12,729 nt of DNA. It comes from JBFIHF01 sp964411125. Lineage in GTDB: Bacteria; Myxococcota_A; Bradymonadia; Bradymonadales; Bradymonadaceae. The DNA is taken from NCBI GenBank assembly GCA_964411125.1, contig CAYPJU010000120.1, forward strand, positions 1 through 12,729. The letters are read 5' to 3'. Numbering within the stretch: position 1 is the first letter of the stretch; each line of letters begins with the position of its first letter. The notes under the pieces were generated by a model. The model was given only the letters and a program-made list of their open reading frames with translations, was not told the DNA's origin and searched no databases. Positions 1 through 7,679 of this stretch are shown piece by piece. Made by a program: the position numbers and the translations under genes.

Positions 1-2
1 AC

Positions 3-968
3 TCAACCTCCGTCATGAATGCTGTCACCCGGACACCACCCCAGCCGTCGCAGTGACGCGGCGCAAGCCTCGAGGTTGCGGGTCTCGCGGGTGTCCACTT
101 TCCGGTCTTCCGTGTAGCGATCGATCATTGCCGAAAAGACGCGGGCGTGCACCGCACGCATCTCCTCGTCGGCGATCCCCAGTGCCTCCCGGATCCGCGC
201 GACCTCCTCGAGCTCGGCTTCGGAGACGTGGAGGTCGGCGATCGCGACCAACACGGCGTCGAGGTACCGGGCGAGCGCGGATCCCGTGCGGTCGGGCGCC
301 GCAACTCGAGGACGGAGCGTGCGCTTCGTGCCGAGCTGCGACGGAGTCGCCATCGGCCTCTCGACGAACGACTCAGCGCAGCGCAGCGCCGCGCCGGACG
401 CGCGAACGTCGTCGAAGGTGCGGACCCCCATCTTCTTCAGCCGTTTGAGATGGTGACGCAACAGCTTTGCGGCGGCCAGCGCGTCGCTGCTCGCGCGGTG
501 CTCTTCGAAACTACCGAGATGGTATCGCGCCGCGAGGGACCCCAGGGCCCGAGAGTACGAGATCCGAGGCTCGCTCGTCGTGAGCTTGTCGAGCTCCATC
601 GTGCAGAGATACGGGCAGTGCCCAGGGTAGCCAGCTCGCAGAAGCTCTTCTCGCAGAAAGGCGAAGTCGAACGACCCGTTGTGCGCGACGGCGATGCGGT
701 TCGCCAGCGCCGCGACGACCAGCGGCGCGATCTCCTCGAACGTCGGGGCGTCGCGTACGTCGTCATCACAGATCTGATGGTACTGCGTGTTGTGAATGCG
801 GGTGCCGGGATTGACGAGGGTGTCGATGACGACCGTCGGTGCCGAACCGGGCGCGACGACGACTACCCCGACTTCCAACACCCGGTCACGTCGGGGACAC
901 AGCCCGGTCGTCTCTACGTCGATCACCGCGTACGGCGTCTTGAATAGTTCGAAGTCGACGATCGACAT
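3..968 (-). CDS. DEDDh-family 3'-5' exonuclease with C-terminal TerB-like domain
   Basis: Predicted cytoplasmic 3'-5' exonuclease of the DnaQ/RNase T fold. All five metal-binding and catalytic residues of the DEDDh class are visible: D17 and E19 in the VIDVETTG motif, D101 in HNGSFD, and H157 and D162 in EEHRASSD. The exonuclease fold covers about residues 10-175. A charged linker (about 195-230) leads to a helical, acidic region (about 232-312) that resembles the TerB-like domain found at the end of some bacterial exonucleases and helicases; this second call rests on pattern only. The length (321 aa) exceeds a bare epsilon-type domain (about 180-240 aa), in line with a fusion. The ATG is preceded by GGGGGGAG three bases upstream. 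It is divergent from the giant lipoprotein gene, and nothing links the two functionally. A role in DNA repair or proofreading is inferred from the family; the substrate is unknown. Confidence 0.9.
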   Translation of the reverse strand: MSIVDFELFKTPYAVIDVETTGLCPRRDRVLEVGVVVVAPGSAPTVVIDTLVNPGTRIHNTQYHQICDDDVRDAPTFEEIAPLVVAALANRIAVAHNGSFDFAFLREELLRAGYPGHCPYLCTMELDKLTTSEPRISYSRALGSLAARYHLGSFEEHRASSDALAAAKLLRHHLKRLKKMGVRTFDDVRASGAALRCAESFVERPMATPSQLGTKRTLRPRVAAPDRTGSALARYLDAVLVAIADLHVSEAELEEVARIREALGIADEEMRAVHARVFSAMIDRYTEDRKVDTRETRNLEACAASLRRLGWCPGDSIHDGG

Positions 969-1078
969 GGCTCCCCCCGAGTGTCCTGCCCGCTACGCAG
1001 ATGTGAATCCCCATGATTCGATGGTGACTCGATACGCTCGGATTGGCAACCCGTGGGTCGGCCGCTCGGTCGGGTAGG

Positions 1079-1096
1079 CCCGCGCGTGAGCGCGGG
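1079..1096. other. GC hairpin in divergent intergenic region
   Basis: CCCGCGC and GCGCGGG form a perfect 7-bp stem around a GTGA tetraloop. It lies about 110 bp upstream of the exonuclease start and 140 bp upstream of the giant lipoprotein start. There is no T-tract on either side, so it is not a convincing terminator. It could be a leader structure, a protein site, or chance in GC-rich DNA. The rest of the 969-1238 gap shows no gene. Confidence 0.35.
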
Positions 1097-1164
1097 GTCG
1101 CCGGGGCGATTGGCCGCACGCGCGCGAGTCGGTCGTGCCAACAACACCTACATTTCCTCACCCT

Positions 1165-1193
1165 TTGCAATTTGGCGGGTCAGTGGGTAATAA
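1165..1193 (+). promoter_or_regulatory. Candidate sigma-70-type promoter of the giant lipoprotein gene
   Basis: TTGCAA (1165-1170), a 17-bp spacer and TAATAA (1188-1193) lie in a locally AT-richer stretch about 45 bp before the ATG at 1239. The match to TTGACA/TATAAT is partial (4/6 and 3/6), so the call relies on spacing, position and base composition. A weak Shine-Dalgarno-like GGGTGA sits about 4 bases before the ATG. Confidence 0.4.
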
Positions 1194-1238
1194 ACCCCGC
1201 TTTCCAACATTACGACGTGCCAGCTTCCGGGTGATCCG

Positions 1239-4200
1239 ATGCCTATCAAGTTCCTGAGATTCGTGTTCATACTCGCGATTGCCGCGAGCGCTTCCGCATG
1301 TGGTGGCTGTGGCCCCGAAGAAGAGAAAGGGGACTCGTGCGACGACGTCACCTGCACGGGCGGCCAGACCTGCAACCCGGACACGGGCGCCTGCGAAAGC
1401 GCGGCGTGCAGCGACGACGACCCGTGCGAAGCGGGCTTCGAGTGCGTCGANNNNNNNNNNNNNNNNNNNNNNNNNNNNNNNNNNNNNNNNNNNNNNNNNN
1501 NNNNNNNNNNNNNNNNNNNNNNNNNNNNNNNNNNNNNNNNNNNNNNNNNNGACGACATGAACTGTCTCGACGGCTACTTCTGCGGCGACGACGACACCTG
1601 TGTCCAGAACATCTGCGACGAGAACATGGTCGACTGCCCGCGAGGCGTCTGCGACGCGACGACCGGTGTCTGCGTGAACGCCGAAAACTGCGCCGCGCTC
1701 GACGAGTGCCGCGACGGGTTCGTCTGCGTCCAAGGCGCCTGCACCGCGTTGGAAGACTCCTGCGAAGATTGTCCCGGCAACCAGGAGTGCGAGTACGACG
1801 AGCCGTCACTCGACGTCGCGTGCGTCGAGAGCGCCAACGGCTGCGGTTCCACCATCGACTGCATCGGCGACCGTATCTGTCGCGGCGGTAGCTGCCAGCA
1901 GCCCCCTCCTTGCGTCCCCGACCAGTACGAGCCGAACGACACCCGCGGGAGTTTGACGTCGTGGTCGGACAACGCGAACGATGGCCGGATTCAGGCCACC
2001 CTGTGCGAGGCCGACACCGACTTCTTCGCGTTCGATTCGCGCGACGCTGACCTGTCGACCGGCATGCTGGTGGTCGAGGTCGTGTTGGACGCGGTCGACA
2101 TCGGCGGCGGGGGTTTGACGATCGACATCTACGACGACACCGGCGTCGTTCTCGCCAGCGGAACGAACACCGGGGACCAGCAGCGCGCTCGCGCCGTGCA
2201 GCGGGTCGGCAACCTCGACCAGGGCGTCTACCAGATCGGCGTTTCCGCCGCCTCCGACATCGGTTCGGGCGGCGTCGGCTACACCGTCTACATGGACATC
2301 GTTCCCGAATCGACGTCGGAGATCTGCTCGGTCTACCTGCCGCTGACCGGGGCGGACATGGGCGACACGTCGCGGTCGCTTTCCAACTCGCTGGGCTCCA
2401 CCTGCGTCTTCGACTCGGTCGGTACCGAGGAGGCGTGGCAGTTCGACGTCACCCAGACTAGCTACGCGACGATCAGCGTGAACAGCACGTTCGACGCCGC
2501 GATCAGCCTGCGCGAGCAGTGCGAGAGCGACGAGAGCGAGCTGTCGTGCGTGAACGACCAGAGTGGTTCCGGTGCTGAGTCGATCGCTCGACGTCTCGAA
2601 CCCGGCAGCTACATCGTGCTGGTCGAAGGGACGGGCGGCTCCGAGCAGGGGACGTACACGATCGACCTCGATCTGCAGCCCGTCTCATGCGGGGCAGCCG
2701 ATGTCCTCTGCGTCGACGCTTCCACTTCGCAGTTCTGCAACCCGCAGGGAACCGGCGTCGAGACGCGGACCTGCGCCAACGGCTGCGACTCGAACACTGG
2801 GCGCTGCATCGGGACCGAAGGCGACTCCTGCGCCGCGGCGGTCGACGCCACGGCCGGCTTCTCCGGTTCGCTGTCGATGGGCTCCTACGCCCCCGACTAC
2901 GATCCGGGCGAGACCTGTGTGCCCGAGGGGACGTACGCAGGGAGCGTGACCGAAGGGAACGACGCCGTCTTCAAGGTGACGCTGCAGACCAACGACGTCG
3001 TCTACGCGACCGTGTCGGCGCCTAACTTCAACATCTACCACGGCATGTACCTGGTGGATGACTGCGCGAACGTCGGCCAGAGCTGCCTCGAAGGCGTCAA
3101 CGACCGCGATTTCAGCGGCGACGAAACCCTCGTCTGGGAGAACACCGGTGCGGCCGGCGACTTCTTCCTCATCATCGACAGCGAGCTCGCCGGGACCGGC
3201 ACCCTCGACGTCGAAATCCTCACCGGGGCGCGCATCTGCACGCCCGGCGAGCAGCAGTGCAACGGGACGTTCCTCGAAACTTGTAACGTCGCGGGCACGG
3301 CCTGGGACCAGCGCACGTGCTCCTTCGGATGCGACGCCCAGACGCTTCTGTGCGTGGCGCCCCCGAACGACCAGTGCAGCGGGGCGATCGACGTCTCCGC
3401 CGGTGGGCAGTGGACCGGGACGATCGACGACTACTACCCGGACTACAACAACACGCGCGCCTGCACCGGGTACACCTCGAGCGGCGCGGACGGGGTCTAC
3501 GTCGTGAGCGGCAACGCGGGCGACATCGTGAAGGCGACCGTGGCGGCACCGTTCGACGTCGCCCTCTACGCGGCCGAAGACTGCGATCAGCTCGCATTCT
3601 CGTGCCTGGTCGGCGACGACAACGGCGGCCGCGGGACGACCGAAGAGATCGAGTTCCGACTGGCGAGCACCGATCCCGTCTACATCGTCGTCGACACGAT
3701 CAGCTCGAGCTCGTCGGGTGACTTCACGCTCGACGTGACCGTCTCCGCTCCCACCTGTTCGAACAACGAGCAGGCGATCTCGTGCCTCGCCGACGGAACG
3801 ACCCTCGAGGTCTGCAACGCTCTGGGGCGCACGGAGGACTACGCCTGTGCGACGACGTGCGCGGGCGGCGTGTGCGACGCACCGACGGGCGACCGTTGCT
3901 TCGACGCCATCACGCTCTTCGACGGCAGCGTCTACAACGGTTCGTTCGGGGACGTGGAGGCGGACTACGACCTGCGCCCGGGAACCTGCATCCTCTCGTC
4001 GAGCGACCGACAGCGCGGCAACGACACCGTGTTTGCCGTCGACCTCGCGGCCGGAGACCTCCTGACGGCGACCCTCGACACCGTGACTTCGTCTGCAGGG
4101 ATGTACGTCGTGACGGACTGTGGGGACGTCACCGGGACGTGCCTGCACGCCGAGCCGCGCGACGACGAGTTCGAATTCTACGCCGCGACGACGGGCCGCT

Positions 4201-5858
4201 ACTTCCTGATCGTCGACTCGACCAGCACGTTCACGAGCTCAGACTTCGAACTCACGGTCGACATCCAGCCGGGCTTCGTCTGCCAGCCGGGTGGCGTCTC
4301 GTGCAACACGACGTCCGGGGTCCTGACGTTTTGTAACGACGACGGAACGGCCACGACGGGAACCCAGAACTGCACGACGGGCTGCCGCGCATCCGGCCAG
4401 TGCAATCCGCCGGCGCAGGCGGCAGACACGTGCATGAACGCTGGCGTCATCAATGGTTCGACGGTGATCCTCGACTCGTTCTCGCGTTTCTCGCCCGACC
4501 TCGATCCCGGCGCCACGTCGGGCAACAGTTGCGGTCTCTCCGACACCGACGGCCCCGAAGCGGTCTACATGATTCAGCTCCAGGCGAACGAGGTGCTCGA
4601 CGTGACGGTCGACGACCTCGGCGGTAGCGCTTCGGTTCGCGCCTACATCGTGAGCGACTGCAACGCGCCCGAGACGAGCTGCCTCGACTCGGACAGCGAC
4701 ACGGCGGTCGCGCGAACCGTCCACATCGCGCCGTCGGTGCAGACCGTCTACCTCGTCGTCGACAGCAGCACGCCGACCGCGCAGGACCCGTTCGTCCTCG
4801 ACATCGACATCCGACCTTCCGAATGCGCGCCGACGCTCCTGCAGTGCACCAGCGCCACGACCGGCGAGCGCTGCACGCGCTTCGGTCAGATCGAGACGTA
4901 CGACTGCTTCTTCGGCTGCACCGCGGGTGTCTGCGATCCTCCGACCAACGACTCGTGCACGATGCCCTACGACGTCACGGCGGGTGGGATCTACACGATC
5001 GACATCGCGGACTACACCGACGACTACGATCCTGGCATCAACGGTTGCACCGACTACTACGCGGACGGCGCCGATGCCGTCTTCAAAGCGACGCTGGCGC
5101 AAGATCAGCTCGTCGAGGTGAAGGCGCGCGCCGACGGCTTCGACGTCGGCGTGTACGTGACCACGACCTGCGGGGATGTGAACACCTGCATCGCCGGGGC
5201 CGACGTATCGTTCAGCGACGAGGAGGGCGTCTTGTTCGCGGCGCCAGCGGCCGGCGATTACTTCATCTACGTCGACACGTCGTCGTTCTCGCCGACCGGT
5301 ACGTTCGACCTCGAGGTCAACTTCCCGACGCCGATCTGTACGCCCAACGAGGCGGTCTGCAACGCAGGCGGGACGGCGATCACCGCGTGCGATTCGCTCG
5401 GCCTTTCGCAGGAGGACTTCCTGTGCGATGCGAGCGGCTGTACCGGCACCGCGTCGACCTGCAACAATGCCGACGGTGAGATCTGCTTCGCTGCGATCGA
5501 TGCGTCGGCCGGGGGCTCCTTCACCGGCACGTTCGCAGACTTCGAAGACGATTACGACCTCGGCAGCACGAGCTGCACGGGCTACTCGACCGATGGCCCG
5601 GACGCGGTCTACTTCGTCGAGCTGATGGCAGGAGAGCAGGTGACCGCCACGCTGACGGCGGCGACCGCCGACACGGCCCTCTACATCTCGTCGTCGTGCG
5701 CGGACGTCGCGGCCTCCTGTCTCGTGGGTGACGACGCGTTCGGATCGGGCGAGACGGTGACGTACACCGCGACCGCCGGCGAGCGCGTTTACATCTTCGC
5801 GGACAACTACGACACGACGGTTTCGGAGATGTTCACTCTCGACGTCACCATCCAGTGA
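1239..5858 (+). CDS. Giant modular Cys/Asp-rich lipoprotein with PPC-like tandem modules (contains assembly gap)
   Basis: Predicted envelope lipoprotein; function unknown. A hydrophobic signal peptide ends in the lipobox ASAC, giving lipidated C21. Residues 21-225 are Cys-rich, with about 29 visible Cys in short CxnC units, and are interrupted by 100 N. Residues 228-350 resemble a bacterial pre-peptidase C-terminal (PPC) domain, with EPNDT at 231 and an ADTDFFAF motif. A related domain follows (about 355-478). Six composite modules then run to the stop, each with a Cys-rich linker followed by a beta-rich PPC-like part. They begin near C484, C667, C840, C1015, C1196 and C1367. Recurrent features are DYD/DYN acidic motifs, G(P/A)DAVY-like strands, LAAG turns and (Y/F)xxVDT. 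No catalytic motif is seen. Myxococcota encode many such adhesion-like or structural proteins; a surface or adhesion role is inference. The 1539-residue length is nominal because the gap size is unknown. A strong terminator follows. Confidence 0.85.
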   Translation: MPIKFLRFVFILAIAASASACGGCGPEEEKGDSCDDVTCTGGQTCNPDTGACESAACSDDDPCEAGFECVXXXXXXXXXXXXXXXXXXXXXXXXXXXXXXXXXXDDMNCLDGYFCGDDDTCVQNICDENMVDCPRGVCDATTGVCVNAENCAALDECRDGFVCVQGACTALEDSCEDCPGNQECEYDEPSLDVACVESANGCGSTIDCIGDRICRGGSCQQPPPCVPDQYEPNDTRGSLTSWSDNANDGRIQATLCEADTDFFAFDSRDADLSTGMLVVEVVLDAVDIGGGGLTIDIYDDTGVVLASGTNTGDQQRARAVQRVGNLDQGVYQIGVSAASDIGSGGVGYTVYMDIVPESTSEICSVYLPLTGADMGDTSRSLSNSLGSTCVFDSVGTEEAWQFDVTQTSYATISVNSTFDAAISLREQCESDESELSCVNDQSGSGAESIARRLEPGSYIVLVEGTGGSEQGTYTIDLDLQPVSCGAADVLCVDASTSQFCNPQGTGVETRTCANGCDSNTGRCIGTEGDSCAAAVDATAGFSGSLSMGSYAPDYDPGETCVPEGTYAGSVTEGNDAVFKVTLQTNDVVYATVSAPNFNIYHGMYLVDDCANVGQSCLEGVNDRDFSGDETLVWENTGAAGDFFLIIDSELAGTGTLDVEILTGARICTPGEQQCNGTFLETCNVAGTAWDQRTCSFGCDAQTLLCVAPPNDQCSGAIDVSAGGQWTGTIDDYYPDYNNTRACTGYTSSGADGVYVVSGNAGDIVKATVAAPFDVALYAAEDCDQLAFSCLVGDDNGGRGTTEEIEFRLASTDPVYIVVDTISSSSSGDFTLDVTVSAPTCSNNEQAISCLADGTTLEVCNALGRTEDYACATTCAGGVCDAPTGDRCFDAITLFDGSVYNGSFGDVEADYDLRPGTCILSSSDRQRGNDTVFAVDLAAGDLLTATLDTVTSSAGMYVVTDCGDVTGTCLHAEPRDDEFEFYAATTGRYFLIVDSTSTFTSSDFELTVDIQPGFVCQPGGVSCNTTSGVLTFCNDDGTATTGTQNCTTGCRASGQCNPPAQAADTCMNAGVINGSTVILDSFSRFSPDLDPGATSGNSCGLSDTDGPEAVYMIQLQANEVLDVTVDDLGGSASVRAYIVSDCNAPETSCLDSDSDTAVARTVHIAPSVQTVYLVVDSSTPTAQDPFVLDIDIRPSECAPTLLQCTSATTGERCTRFGQIETYDCFFGCTAGVCDPPTNDSCTMPYDVTAGGIYTIDIADYTDDYDPGINGCTDYYADGADAVFKATLAQDQLVEVKARADGFDVGVYVTTTCGDVNTCIAGADVSFSDEEGVLFAAPAAGDYFIYVDTSSFSPTGTFDLEVNFPTPICTPNEAVCNAGGTAITACDSLGLSQEDFLCDASGCTGTASTCNNADGEICFAAIDASAGGSFTGTFADFEDDYDLGSTSCTGYSTDGPDAVYFVELMAGEQVTATLTAATADTALYISSSCADVAASCLVGDDAFGSGETVTYTATAGERVYIFADNYDTTVSEMFTLDVTIQ
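1451..1550. other. Assembly gap (100 N)
   Basis: Exactly 100 ambiguous bases lie inside the Cys-rich head of the giant lipoprotein. A round 100 is the usual placeholder for a scaffold gap of unknown size. The reading frame is open on both sides and continues across the nominal 100 bases, but 100 is not a multiple of three: codon 71 is split by the gap edge. The kept frame is therefore no proof of the true size. The flanking DNA codes for short repeated Cys units, a plausible cause of assembly failure. Confidence 0.97.
2682..5855 (+). repeat. Six tandem protein modules of about 175 residues
   Basis: Within the giant lipoprotein, six consecutive modules have first cysteines spaced 183, 173, 175, 181 and 171 residues apart, with 172 residues from the last one to the end. 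Each has an opening Cys cluster, a GC...C or TC...C pair, a Dxx/Nxx C entry, an acidic DYD-type motif followed by a Cys, a DAVY-type strand, a further Cys pair such as DC...SC, and a closing strand before the next module. The modules are diverged in DNA sequence, so this is an old protein-level duplication rather than a recent DNA repeat. Confidence 0.85.
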
Positions 5859-5883
5859 GGCGCACGCTCGCCTGAGTTTGCCG

Positions 5884-5910
5884 ACGGCCGCCCTCCGGGG
5901 CGGCCGTTTT
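5884..5910 (+). terminator. Intrinsic terminator of the giant lipoprotein gene
   Basis: ACGGCCGCCC and GGGCGGCCGT pair perfectly over 10 bp around a TCCG loop, ending in a short run of four T. It begins 25 bp after the TGA at 5856-5858. Stem strength and position make this a clear Rho-independent terminator despite the short T-run. Confidence 0.88.
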
Positions 5911-5960
5911 CGATCGCGGCTCGAATCACGACACCGCTGGGAGGCGCATGAGATGCGGGG

Positions 5961-5986
5961 GTGGCTACTGTGGTGTGGCCACTGTG
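5961..5986. repeat. Direct repeat GTGGCYACTGTG, 14-bp period (possible activator site)
   Basis: GTGGCTACTGTG (5961-5972) and GTGGCCACTGTG (5975-5986) match at 11 of 12 positions, with starts 14 bp apart. Each contains GTGGC(C/T)AC, and the second copy is a perfect 8-bp palindrome. The pair lies about 130-155 bp upstream of the sigma-54-like promoter at 6115, a usual distance for enhancer sites of sigma-54 activators. A role as such a site is inference. Confidence 0.45.
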
Positions 5987-6114
5987 CTTGGAATGTCACA
6001 CCCCCGACCGCGGGTGGTCACTCGCGTTCCAGGGGGTGATCGGGACGAAGACACAGCCTCTAAGTGCACGGAATTCGTGGGTTTGGTCGTTTTTGCGGCA
6101 CGTGTACTCCAATC

Positions 6115-6131
6115 CGGCACGCCCCTTGCGA
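6115..6131 (+). promoter_or_regulatory. Sigma-54 (-24/-12) promoter of the lysozyme-like lipoprotein gene
   Basis: CGGCACG, four bases (CCCC), then TTGC closely matches the RpoN consensus TGGCACG-N4-TTGC. The invariant GG (6116-6117) and GC (6128-6129) are separated by exactly 10 bp. Only the first T of the -24 element differs. The transcription start is expected near 6141, giving a leader of about 48 bases before the ATG at 6189. Sigma-54 promoters need an activator ATPase, and none is encoded in this window. Confidence 0.6.
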
Positions 6132-6188
6132 TAGTTCCGACCGAGCGAGGGCGATGCCCCAAATTGGTTCTTACCGGAGCGAGTCAAA

Positions 6189-7649
6189 ATGAAAACGATC
6201 AAGCTGGTAGTCGCGATTGGATTGTTGACGGCAATGGGATGCGGGGACGGAGCGCTCGAGGTCGGATACCCGACCGTCGGCCCCGACAACCTGCAGACGG
6301 TCGCATCCGAACTTCGCCCTCGCGAGCGGCTCCAGCGTGTCACCGGCATCCGCGATGCGGCTCGTGCTCGCGGTCTGACGAACGCCGTGCTCCTCGGCGG
6401 GATCGCCGATGCCGAGACCAACCTCGCGCACTGCTGGAGCGAAGCGCGCTGGGCATGCAAAGGCCCCGCGTCGTCGTCGTGCGGCGGTGGACCCGTCATC
6501 GCCGGCTCCGGCGACGGTCCCTGCGCGAACAAACAGGGTGGCCTCGGGATGTTCCAGTTCGACGCCGGGACGCACAGCCAGACGCTCGCCCGTGAAGGCA
6601 ACCGCATCCTGACGGTGGAGGGCAACACGCAGGCCGCCGTCGACTTCGTCACGAACATGGTCAAGAATTCGCAGTTCGTCTCCGGCGTCAGCACGAACGC
6701 CCAGGCCCTGGCCTGGATGAACTCGCTGCGCCCGGGAACCTCGGACTGGGACAAGTGGATCCGCACGGTCGTCGGCTACTACAACGGCTGCTTCGAAGGC
6801 CGCTGCCGCATCTTCCACGAGCGCTACAACCGCTACGACAGCCGCACCCGCAACGTCCTGCGCGAGTTCGGTGACGAGTTCTGGTACGGCGCCGGCGGCG
6901 CGCCTTCCGGTGGCGGCTCGGCCGTCGCAGGCGGCGGAAGCGGCGGCTCGACGTCCGGACCCGCCCCGGCCGGTCGTCCGAGCACGGCACGCGAGCTGAT
7001 CCCGGCGAACGCGACGGTCCCGACCAACGCCTCGATCTCGCTCTCCTGGCAGTCGGTCGACGCCTCCAGCTACAAGGTCCGCATGGAATACATGGCGGAC
7101 GGCGAATGGCGCCACTACTACGAGTGGGACAAGCGCACGAACGTCTTCGAAGTGTGGCCCCAGAAACCCGATACCTCGTACCGCTGGGCCGTCCAGGCGT
7201 GCAACGTGAACGGCTGCGCAGACTGGTCCGCCTACGAAACCTTTGCCTACGGCAACGCCCAGCAGCCCGCCGACAACGGCGGCACGGTCGCCGACAACGG
7301 CGGCGGCAGCACCGGCGGCTCCACGGGCGGAACCTCGCCCGAACCCGCCGTCGCCTCCGGCGTCCCCGGGATGCCGGCGAGCATGGCACCGGCCGGCGGA
7401 CGCGTCGACGGCCAGTCGGTCACGCTCAGTTGGTCGCAGCCGATGGGCGCCGACGAATACGACATCGTGATGTACTACTTCGACGGCACCGACTGGGCCG
7501 ACTACGCGGTCTGGGAAGGGAAGACCGGCGGAAGCTTCGAAGTGTGGCCGCAGCGCACCGAGACCACCTACGCCTGGGCGATGCGCGCCTGCAACTTCGA
7601 CGGCTGCTCCGAGTGGAGCGACTTCCAGCAGTTCTACTACGGCCGCTGA
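6189..7649 (+). CDS. Lysozyme/transglycosylase-like lipoprotein with two fibronectin III-like domains
   Basis: Predicted lipoprotein acting on peptidoglycan. The signal peptide ends in the lipobox AMGC, with C18 lipidated. Residues about 45-234 look like a lysozyme-superfamily domain: IADAETNLAHCW, with E76 as likely catalytic acid, and GGLGMFQFD (117-125), placed like the GLMQ-type motif of lytic transglycosylases. C82, C90, C98 and C112 may form disulfides. A Gly/Ser linker (about 235-262) leads to a first FnIII-like domain (264-355), a second Gly/Ser/Thr linker, and a second FnIII-like domain (about 393-486). The two domains share FEVWPQ and a C-N-x-x-GC-x-(D/E)-W-S ending. GGAG about 10 bases upstream supports the ATG. 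It appears to be transcribed from the sigma-54-like promoter. The enzyme assignment is by motif and fold pattern; a binding-only role cannot be excluded. Confidence 0.75.
   Translation: MKTIKLVVAIGLLTAMGCGDGALEVGYPTVGPDNLQTVASELRPRERLQRVTGIRDAARARGLTNAVLLGGIADAETNLAHCWSEARWACKGPASSSCGGGPVIAGSGDGPCANKQGGLGMFQFDAGTHSQTLAREGNRILTVEGNTQAAVDFVTNMVKNSQFVSGVSTNAQALAWMNSLRPGTSDWDKWIRTVVGYYNGCFEGRCRIFHERYNRYDSRTRNVLREFGDEFWYGAGGAPSGGGSAVAGGGSGGSTSGPAPAGRPSTARELIPANATVPTNASISLSWQSVDASSYKVRMEYMADGEWRHYYEWDKRTNVFEVWPQKPDTSYRWAVQACNVNGCADWSAYETFAYGNAQQPADNGGTVADNGGGSTGGSTGGTSPEPAVASGVPGMPASMAPAGGRVDGQSVTLSWSQPMGADEYDIVMYYFDGTDWADYAVWEGKTGGSFEVWPQRTETTYAWAMRACNFDGCSEWSDFQQFYYGR
7145..7549 (+). repeat. Duplicated FnIII segment with 15-bp identical core
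   Basis: CTTCGAAGTGTGGCC occurs at 7145-7159 and again at 7535-7549, 390 bp apart, at the same place in the two FnIII-like domains of the lysozyme-like lipoprotein. Together with the shared residue pattern it shows an internal domain duplication. Confidence 0.7.
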
Positions 7650-7670
7650 ATTCGCGTAGGCGCGCGCCCG

Positions 7671-7679
7671 TGGTAGGCT
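7671..7679 (+). promoter_or_regulatory. Extended -10 element directly before the AAA ATPase gene
   Basis: TGGTAGGCT fits the TGnTAnnnT extended -10 pattern, and only six bases (7680-7685) separate it from the ATG at 7686. Transcription would then begin at or beside the start codon, giving a leaderless mRNA. No good -35 element is visible at 17 bp. The alternative reading is that AGG at 7675-7677 is a weak Shine-Dalgarno site on a message read through from the upstream gene, whose stop is 36 bp away. Confidence 0.4.

Larger units (their letters stand above)
5859..6188. other. 330-bp intergenic regulatory region
   Basis: No credible gene lies in this stretch. The small frames that cross it have no ribosome-binding site and no recognisable protein features. 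It holds the terminator of the giant lipoprotein gene, a 14-bp-period direct repeat, a sigma-54-like promoter and the leader of the lysozyme-like gene. The part from about 5990 to 6110 has no structure that I can name. Confidence 0.7.

Noticed and set aside
1043..1234. Small plus-strand frame of 63 codons before the giant lipoprotein
   Set aside because: No ribosome-binding site and no recognisable features. It spans the likely promoter and the GC hairpin.
2685..4148. Minus-strand frame of 487 codons inside the giant lipoprotein gene
   Set aside because: It is an antisense shadow made by GC-rich, Asp/Val-rich codons of the real gene. Its protein is low in complexity, rich in Arg, Val and Asp, without domains or a ribosome-binding site.
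2682..5855. CRISPR or DNA tandem array in the giant gene
   Set aside because: The periodicity is at the protein level, about 520 bp, with diverged DNA and no identical short repeats or spacers.
4239..5999. Minus-strand frame of 586 codons
   Set aside because: It is antisense to the repeat modules and runs through the clear terminator at 5884-5910. Composition is typical of a GC shadow frame, with no recognisable motif.
5948..6595. Plus-strand frame of 215 codons over the intergenic region
   Set aside because: It has no ribosome-binding site, overlaps the start of the lysozyme-like gene in another frame, and has an Arg-rich composition typical of a shadow frame.
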